Assembly: GCA_012841225.1 (NCBI GenBank)
Contig: DUVD01000147.1
Span: 1-8,037, forward strand
DNA: 8,037 bases
DNA from: Fibrobacter sp.
Lineage (GTDB): Bacteria; Fibrobacterota; Fibrobacteria; Fibrobacterales; Fibrobacteraceae
Direction of reading: 5' to 3'
In this document: positions 1-5,304 of the stretch, piece by piece
How the letters are laid out: every line of letters begins with the position of its first letter
Numbering within the stretch: the stretch's first letter is position 1
Notes under the pieces: generated by a model
Seen by the model: the letters and a program-made list of their open reading frames with translations, nothing else
Databases searched by the model: none
Told to the model about the DNA's origin: nothing
Program-made: the position numbers and the translations under genes

Positions 1-22
1 AGCCGATTTTCACTATTATTTC

Positions 23-28
23 TATATT
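23..28 (+). promoter_or_regulatory. Possible -10 element for ispG
   Basis: TATATT resembles a sigma70 -10 box. It would put the transcription start near position 35, exactly at the first candidate ATG. If real, it implies either a leaderless message starting at 35 or, more likely, translation from the ATG at 62. The -35 region would fall at the window edge and shows no clear match, so this is weak. Confidence 0.2.
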
Positions 29-34
29 CGGCAC

Positions 35-1765
35 ATGCTAAAAAAACTTGGATTTACGTATATGGCCAGTCGCTTTCATGCGATACGTCGTGATACAATA
101 AAGGTTCGTGTAGGCAATACCTGGATTGGGGGCGACGCTCCTATTCTTGTGCAGTCCATGACGACAACAAAACCTAAAGATATTGAAGCTACTGTTAGCC
201 AAACTCTTGCCTTAGCTAATGCTGGTTGTAAAATGGTTCGCATTACCGTCCCCACTTATTCAGATGCAGTAGCTCTTGAAGAAGTTGTTAAGCGCATTCG
301 CGCTACGGGTTGTGATGTTCCTATTTCTGCTGATATTCACTTTCAACCAAAAGCCGCTTTTGAAGCGTTGAAGTGGGTTGAAAAAGTTCGCATTAATCCC
401 GGAAATTTTGTCGACTCGGTTACCGATGCCGAGGATTTCGAAAAAGGACAAGAGAAAGTTTATGAGGCCTTCGGCCCATTTTTAGCCGAAGCTAAACGCT
501 ACAATCGAGCTATTCGTATTGGCGTGAATCACGGCTCTTTATCTCCTAGAATGCTTTATAAGTATGGAGATACAGTAGAAGGCATGGTCGAAAGTGCTCT
601 TGAGTACTTGGCTGTTTGTGAAAAAGAAGATTTTGATCAAGTGGTAGTAAGCCTTAAAAGCTCTAATCCTAAAGTCGCGATTGAGGCTTATCGCCTTCTT
701 GCCCTTAAATTAAAAGAAGAAAAATTTAAGTCTTATCCATTTCATCTAGGCGTCACAGAAGCGGGCGAAGGTGAAGATGGTAGATTGAAATCGGCAGTTG
801 GTATCGGGACTCTTCTTTTAGATGGCTTAGGTGACACCATTCGCGTTTCTCTTACAGAAGACGCCGTTGCTGAAATTCCAGTGGCTCGTGAACTAATAGA
901 AGCATGTACCTTGGTCAATATTCCAAAAATTGATGTGCCCGAACTAGAAAAAAGCCCCTATTACTATAGCCGTCGAGAAACGGTTCCTATTGCACTTGCT
1001 GGTACAGAAATTGGAGGGGCAAACCCAATACGAGTAGGCGAAAGAACGCTCGTGATTGTGCCCACAAAAAAGCCTCGTTCTCCAGAATTTGCTTTAGGTT
1101 CTTTGGACGATGCCCCGCTCGCGCACCTCAACAGCATGCTCGATATTGCAGACTTTGCAGCAGATCCCACTAAGTACCCGTCTCCTTCTCTTTTTTGTTA
1201 CACAGGTGACCACGCCGTGCCCGCTGTACGCATGTTGACGGCGATTCTAGAAAAATACAAGCGTCTAGATCCTATTTTATTATATGCTTCTATAGGCACT
1301 AAAACGATCGATAAATTAAAACTTGCAGCCACTTGGGGCAGCCTTTTAGTCGATGGCATTGGAGACGCCGTTTGTATTGAAGACACGCATTCGAGCGAAA
1401 ATGGAGTAGCGCTTGCTTACGATATTTTGCAAGCAGCAGTCGTACGCCGTAGCAAAGCTGATTTTATAAGTTGCCCTGGCTGCGGTAGGACATTGTACCA
1501 CATTCAAGAAGTGCTCGCTAAAATTAAAGCACGATTTGGCCACTTAGACACCGTTTCTATTGCCGTAATGGGTTGCATTGTCAACGGGCCAGGTGAAATG
1601 GCTGGCGCTGATTTTGGTTATGTTGGTGGTGCTCCAGGCCGAATTACTTTATACGAAAATCGCGAACCCGTCAAGAAAAATATTCCCGAAGCAGAGGCAA
1701 TCGAAGAACTCGTCGAACTCATAAAAGCTCGTGGACTTTGGAAAGAACCAGATTTAAAAGAGTGA
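35..1765 (+). CDS. ispG: 4-hydroxy-3-methylbut-2-en-1-yl diphosphate synthase (IspG/GcpE), large insertion-containing form
   Basis: IspG is a cytosolic [4Fe-4S] enzyme of the MEP isoprenoid pathway. It reductively converts methylerythritol cyclodiphosphate to HMBPP. The N-terminal TIM barrel spans about residues 20-290, with family motifs APILVQSMTTT (35-45), ISADIHFQPKAAF (97-109), VRINPGN (118-124), IRIGVNHGSLS (160-170) and HLGVTEAGEGEDG (237-249). The C-terminal iron-sulfur domain has SCPGCGR (C480, C483) and GCIVNGPGE (C514, E521). Their spacing matches the cluster ligands C270, C273, C305 and E312 of the E. coli enzyme. At 576 aa it is about 200 aa longer than the E. coli form; the extra domain lies at roughly 300-455, as in chlamydial, Bacteroidetes and plant enzymes. 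The start is uncertain: ATG at 35 gives the longest form, but ATG at 62 (residue 10, MASRFHAIRR) aligns equally well with homologues, and neither has a clear Shine-Dalgarno. The frame is open to the left edge without an earlier start codon. The gene probably heads a two-gene unit with the dehydrogenase 20 nt downstream. Confidence 0.96.
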   Translation: MLKKLGFTYMASRFHAIRRDTIKVRVGNTWIGGDAPILVQSMTTTKPKDIEATVSQTLALANAGCKMVRITVPTYSDAVALEEVVKRIRATGCDVPISADIHFQPKAAFEALKWVEKVRINPGNFVDSVTDAEDFEKGQEKVYEAFGPFLAEAKRYNRAIRIGVNHGSLSPRMLYKYGDTVEGMVESALEYLAVCEKEDFDQVVVSLKSSNPKVAIEAYRLLALKLKEEKFKSYPFHLGVTEAGEGEDGRLKSAVGIGTLLLDGLGDTIRVSLTEDAVAEIPVARELIEACTLVNIPKIDVPELEKSPYYYSRRETVPIALAGTEIGGANPIRVGERTLVIVPTKKPRSPEFALGSLDDAPLAHLNSMLDIADFAADPTKYPSPSLFCYTGDHAVPAVRMLTAILEKYKRLDPILLYASIGTKTIDKLKLAATWGSLLVDGIGDAVCIEDTHSSENGVALAYDILQAAVVRRSKADFISCPGCGRTLYHIQEVLAKIKARFGHLDTVSIAVMGCIVNGPGEMAGADFGYVGGAPGRITLYENREPVKKNIPEAEAIEELVELIKARGLWKEPDLKE

Positions 1766-1785
1766 TCAATTAAAAAGGAATCGTT

Positions 1786-2955
1786 ATGTTTAAAATACAA
1801 ACTCTCAATAAAATTTCGAACAAGGGCTTAGACCTATTTGGCGATCGCTATGAGGTCTCCGACACTCAAGATTCACCTCACGCACTCTTGGTTCGTAGTG
1901 CTAAAGTAGACACCGATTCTTATGACGGTTTAATTGCTGTGGCACGGGCTGGTGCTGGCGTGAATAACATAACGATCGATAAAGCAAGTGCCAAAGGCGT
2001 ATGCGTTTTTAATACCCCAGGCGCGAATGCAAATGCAGTTGCCGAATTAGTTATGGCGTCGCTTGGTATGGCTGTTCGCCATGTACACAAGGCAGCGCAA
2101 TGGGTACAAGAACTCGATACTTCTAGACCCGATTTGGCAACAGCAGTCGAAAAAGGAAAAAGTAAATTTGTAGGCACTGAACTCAGCGGCAAGACACTCG
2201 GCGTTATTGGGCTTGGCAAGATCGGCGTTTTAGTTGCTAACTATGCTCGTTGGAAAGACATGAAGGTTATCGCTTATGAACCATATCCAAGCGTGGCGAA
2301 TATGCACAGCCTTTCTAACAAAGTAACCGTGGTTAAAAATCTAGAAGAAGTCATTGCCGCCGCCGATTTTTTAACCGTGCATGTGCCTTTTATTAAGGGA
2401 TCGACCGAAAATCTTTTAAATGTTGAAAACCTAGCTTCCTTTAATGGCCAGTATATTTTGAATTTTGCTCGAGATGGCATTGTCGACATGGACGCTATTT
2501 ATGCCATGTTAGATGCAAATCGTCTTGAGTGTTATGTGAGTGACTTTCCAGATGTTAAGCAAATCGCTCACGAGAAAATTTTATGTTTGCCTCACTTAGG
2601 CGCTAGCACCGAAGAAGCCGAAGAAAACTGTGCTGTTATGGCTGTAGACCAATTAAAAGACTATCTCGAATATGGTTGTGTGCGTCATTCCGTAAATTTC
2701 CCAAACCTCGATGAACACCCTCACATGGGAATTAAAAGTCGCGTGGTGGTTATTAACGAAGACGTCCCTAATATGATAGCCGAAATTACCAAAGTCATTG
2801 GCAATGCGGGCATTAACATTTCGAGCTTTAGTAACAAGAGCAATGGTAAAATTGGTTATAATCTTATAGACGCAGAAAGCGTGATTACCGATTCTATTAT
2901 TGAATTGCTAACTAAGTTGCCAAAGGTAATTAAAGTCCGAATTATATATTTTTAA
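1786..2955 (+). CDS. serA: D-3-phosphoglycerate dehydrogenase, short ACT-domain type
   Basis: It is predicted to oxidise 3-phosphoglycerate to 3-phosphohydroxypyruvate with NAD+, the first step of serine synthesis, in the cytosol. The D-2-hydroxyacid dehydrogenase fold is clear. The substrate-domain signature RAGAGVNNI lies at 54-62, a Rossmann nucleotide loop GLGKIG at 142-147, an acidic residue E165 after beta-2 (NAD rather than NADP preference), R229 in NFARDGIVD, and the catalytic histidine H270 in LPHLGASTEEA. A C-terminal ACT domain (about 318-389, INEDVPNMIAEITKVIG) suggests feedback control by an amino acid. The protein has 389 aa and lacks the extra ASB domain of the longest PGDHs. 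Two residues that bind serine in the E. coli ACT domain (His344, Asn346) appear as N324 and D326 by my alignment, so the effector response may differ. The catalytic-acid loop is shortened (SDFPD at 252-256). A good ribosome site, AGGA, lies 6 nt before the ATG. Another D-2-hydroxyacid dehydrogenase is possible, but the ACT domain and signatures favour SerA. Confidence 0.92.
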   Translation: MFKIQTLNKISNKGLDLFGDRYEVSDTQDSPHALLVRSAKVDTDSYDGLIAVARAGAGVNNITIDKASAKGVCVFNTPGANANAVAELVMASLGMAVRHVHKAAQWVQELDTSRPDLATAVEKGKSKFVGTELSGKTLGVIGLGKIGVLVANYARWKDMKVIAYEPYPSVANMHSLSNKVTVVKNLEEVIAAADFLTVHVPFIKGSTENLLNVENLASFNGQYILNFARDGIVDMDAIYAMLDANRLECYVSDFPDVKQIAHEKILCLPHLGASTEEAEENCAVMAVDQLKDYLEYGCVRHSVNFPNLDEHPHMGIKSRVVVINEDVPNMIAEITKVIGNAGINISSFSNKSNGKIGYNLIDAESVITDSIIELLTKLPKVIKVRIIYF

Positions 2956-2994
2956 AGAAAAGTGGTACTTTATAAAGAGTAAGCTACAAATTCA

Positions 2995-3031
2995 AAAAGA
3001 GGCCTGTCAGTTTGATTGATAGGCTTCTTTT
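2995..3031 (+). terminator. Rho-independent terminator after the ispG-serA unit
   Basis: A 15-bp stem (2995-3009 with 3017-3031) encloses the 7-nt loop GTTTGAT. All positions pair, two of them as G-U wobbles. The 3' arm ends in TTTT, and the 5' arm begins with an A-run. It lies 39 nt past the serA stop and before the next promoter, so it should insulate the two units. The A-rich 5' arm could allow function on the other strand, but no minus-strand gene points at it. Confidence 0.85.
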
Positions 3032-3041
3032 CCAATTATTA

Positions 3042-3070
3042 TTGAAAAACTATTTGTATATTTATATTAT
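3042..3070 (+). promoter_or_regulatory. Sigma70-type promoter for the Wzc-like gene
   Basis: TTGAAA at 3042-3047 and TATTAT at 3065-3070 are separated by exactly 17 bp, within a very AT-rich stretch just downstream of the terminator. Transcription would start near 3077, giving a leader of about 62 nt. Prediction from consensus only. Confidence 0.55.
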
Positions 3071-3139
3071 CAAATGCATTGCTGAATACTATATTTTAAT
3101 TACAAAAGAGTTGAGCATTATTTTTATAGGACGCATAAG

Positions 3140-5260
3140 ATGAATGAAAATTACCAGGTACCGACAATACCGCCTGCTGTTTCTGCAGAAATTAAGAATA
3201 ATGATGAAATTGATCTGTTAGAAATTTTTGCTGTTTTACATGAGCATTGGAAGTTACTTTCCTTATTTACGGTTACCGGACTTTGCATAGGCATTTTTTT
3301 AGTGTCTTGGATTCGTGAAGGTTATTTTAGCGATGTTTTGCTCCAAATAGATACCAAAGGGCATGGTTCTGCCATGATTGAGATGGGCGCTATGTTTGAT
3401 ATAGAAAGCCCTGCTGAAACCGAAATTCGCTTAATTAAAAGCCGTAAGGTTCTTGCTTCTGTGGTAAAGCAAGAACATTTAAATACAATTGCTGTTCCAG
3501 TTGGTTTAAAAAACCGCTTACTCAAAAAAGAGGGGCGAATGAACTTAACCCTTTTATCAATACCGCCAATGCTCGCTCAAGAACCCTGGTATGCCCGCGC
3601 TAGCTCAAATGATGAATATGAAGTATTATTTCAAGATAAATCCATTATTTCCAATGCAAAAGTAGGTGAAACATACCGCCTGCCTTATGGGGGTGATACC
3701 CTTGCTATTTGCGTCAGTAACCTCTTTGTGCAAGGCGAACAAAAATTCTTATTGGTTCAAAACACTGTTTTGCGAGCGACAGCCGATTTAAAAGAAAAAC
3801 TGAATATTGCTGAAGATGGAAAAAAAACAAATATCATTATTATGTCTTACGAGCATCGGTACCCCGATAAAGCGGCGGCTGTCTTAAATACAATTGCAAA
3901 CACTTACGTTCGTCAGAATATGGAAATGCGTAGTGCTGCCGCAAAAAAAACGCTTGATTTTTTAGAAGAGCAAATCCCGTTTGTAAAAAAGAAACTCGAT
4001 AGCGCCGAGCAAACCTTAACTAATTATCGTAACCGGGCTGGAACAGTAGACCTGACTGCTGAGGCCAAAGTCACCTTAGAACGCCAAGTAAATTTAAAAA
4101 CACAGCACTTGGCTTTAGAGCAACAATGGCAAGAAAATGCGCGCCTCTATAAGGACGATCATCCCGCCATGCAAGCCATATTACAACAGCAAATGCGCCT
4201 AAAGCAAGAAATAAAAAAAGAAGAAGTGACTGTAAAAAGCCTTCCAAATACACAGCAAGAAGTCATGACTTTGCAGCAAGAAGTCTCTATTCAAAACGGG
4301 CTTTATACTTCAATGCTAAACAATATTCAGCAATTAAGAGTGGTGCGCGTAGGCGAGCTTGGCAACGTACGCGTAGTCGATACCGCCGAAGTGTCACTTT
4401 TGCCAGTAAAGCCAAAAAAGAAAATCGTTCTTTTAGGAGCAGTTATATTTGGCTTTTTAATGGGCTGCTTGGCGATCGCCTTAAAACAAATTTTAATGAA
4501 TCGAGGCGTCTCTAGTTCTTCGGTAATTGAGAAGGAAACGAATACAACCGTCTACACTAAAATTACTGCCGCGCCACTTCAGAAAAAAAATAATAAAGAA
4601 TTTTTTGTTTTAGCAATTGCAGATCCCCATAATTTTGCAGTAGAAAAAATAAGAACGCTTCGCACCGCCCTAGAATTCAGCTTTATAGATAATGGGGGTA
4701 AAGTCCTCGCTATTACTGGCATTGCCTCTGGAGATGGTAAATCATTTGTAAGCAAAAACTTAGCCGTTCTTTTTAATCAAATGAATAAAAAGGTGCTCTT
4801 GATCGACTGCGATTTGCGCAAGAATCATTTAAATGCAGCACGCCCCAACGGGCTTTCCGAGATTTTATACGACAAGTCTACTTTAGAACAAGTGCTTTTA
4901 GAATCACCATTTGAACATTGTGACTTTATTGGCACAGGAGCTCGCACTAGCACGCCTAGTGAATTATTAGCAAGTTCTAAGTTTACTGATTTTATTAATA
5001 GAGTCAGAGAAATTTATGATCTTGTTGTGATAGATACGCCTCCGCTTAACTATTTTTCCGATGCCCAGTGGGTTTGTAGGCAAGCGGACTTTGCCTTACT
5101 TGTCATGAGAAGTGGAGCCTACTCTATTGATCTTATTAAAGAAAATCTTAAGCTACTCAATGTAGCTGTTGATCATAAAGCCATTGTTATTAATCATGCT
5201 AAAGAAGAATCATTTGGTTATGGTTATAGACAAAAAAAGGCACCTAAAACAAAAAGATAA
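3140..5260 (+). CDS. Wzc-like polysaccharide co-polymerase fused to a bacterial tyrosine kinase (BY-kinase)
   Basis: This inner-membrane protein is predicted to control length and export of a surface polysaccharide, with a cytoplasmic autophosphorylating kinase. In order: an N-terminal Wzz domain with TM1 at about 38-57; a periplasmic part (58-427) with a long predicted coiled coil (about 265-400); the GNVR motif at 408-411; a proline-containing stretch LLPVKPKKK before TM2 (about 428-448); then the kinase. Kinase motifs are the oligomerisation motif ExxRxxR (E502, R505, R508), Walker A ASGDGKS (529-535, K534), Walker A' LLIDCDLR (553-560, D556, D558) and Walker B LVVIDTPP (628-635, D632). 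The fused architecture is that of Gram-negative Wzc/Etk/EpsB types. The C-terminal tyrosine cluster that such kinases normally autophosphorylate is reduced to Y694 and Y696 in SFGYGYRQ, followed by a basic end. An AGGA sequence lies 9 nt before the ATG. The gene stands alone between its own promoter and terminator; no export porin, polymerase or glycosyltransferase gene is visible here. Confidence 0.93.
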   Translation: MNENYQVPTIPPAVSAEIKNNDEIDLLEIFAVLHEHWKLLSLFTVTGLCIGIFLVSWIREGYFSDVLLQIDTKGHGSAMIEMGAMFDIESPAETEIRLIKSRKVLASVVKQEHLNTIAVPVGLKNRLLKKEGRMNLTLLSIPPMLAQEPWYARASSNDEYEVLFQDKSIISNAKVGETYRLPYGGDTLAICVSNLFVQGEQKFLLVQNTVLRATADLKEKLNIAEDGKKTNIIIMSYEHRYPDKAAAVLNTIANTYVRQNMEMRSAAAKKTLDFLEEQIPFVKKKLDSAEQTLTNYRNRAGTVDLTAEAKVTLERQVNLKTQHLALEQQWQENARLYKDDHPAMQAILQQQMRLKQEIKKEEVTVKSLPNTQQEVMTLQQEVSIQNGLYTSMLNNIQQLRVVRVGELGNVRVVDTAEVSLLPVKPKKKIVLLGAVIFGFLMGCLAIALKQILMNRGVSSSSVIEKETNTTVYTKITAAPLQKKNNKEFFVLAIADPHNFAVEKIRTLRTALEFSFIDNGGKVLAITGIASGDGKSFVSKNLAVLFNQMNKKVLLIDCDLRKNHLNAARPNGLSEILYDKSTLEQVLLESPFEHCDFIGTGARTSTPSELLASSKFTDFINRVREIYDLVVIDTPPLNYFSDAQWVCRQADFALLVMRSGAYSIDLIKENLKLLNVAVDHKAIVINHAKEESFGYGYRQKKAPKTKR

Positions 5261-5265
5261 AAGGC

Positions 5266-5295
5266 AAAAAAACCTCTCATTGGAGAGGCTTTTTT
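5266..5295. terminator. Bidirectional terminator between convergent genes
   Basis: CCTCTC (5273-5278) pairs with GAGAGG (5283-5288) around the loop ATTG. After one A-C mismatch, the A-run 5266-5271 can pair with the T-run 5290-5295. Read on either strand, a GC-rich hairpin is followed by a run of Ts in the RNA-like strand, the layout of a Rho-independent terminator working both ways. It starts 5 nt after the Wzc-like gene's stop and lies 9 nt beyond the stop of the exported-protein gene on the other strand, so it serves both convergent genes. Confidence 0.85.
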
Positions 5296-5304
5296 GAAAA
5301 GAGA

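Noticed and set aside
35..1765. IspG as a fusion of two unrelated enzymes because of its length
   Set aside because: The insert position and overall length match the known long form of IspG, and the cluster ligands have the normal spacing.
3079..3096. A second possible -10 box (TATATT near 3091) before the Wzc-like gene
   Set aside because: No acceptable -35 sequence lies at the right distance, and the TTGAAA/TATTAT pair upstream is much better.
4071..4253. Minus-strand 60-codon frame with a hydrophobic stretch resembling a small membrane protein
   Set aside because: It lies entirely opposite the coiled-coil coding part of the Wzc-like gene. Its Leu/Phe richness is the complement of Lys/Gln/Glu codons.
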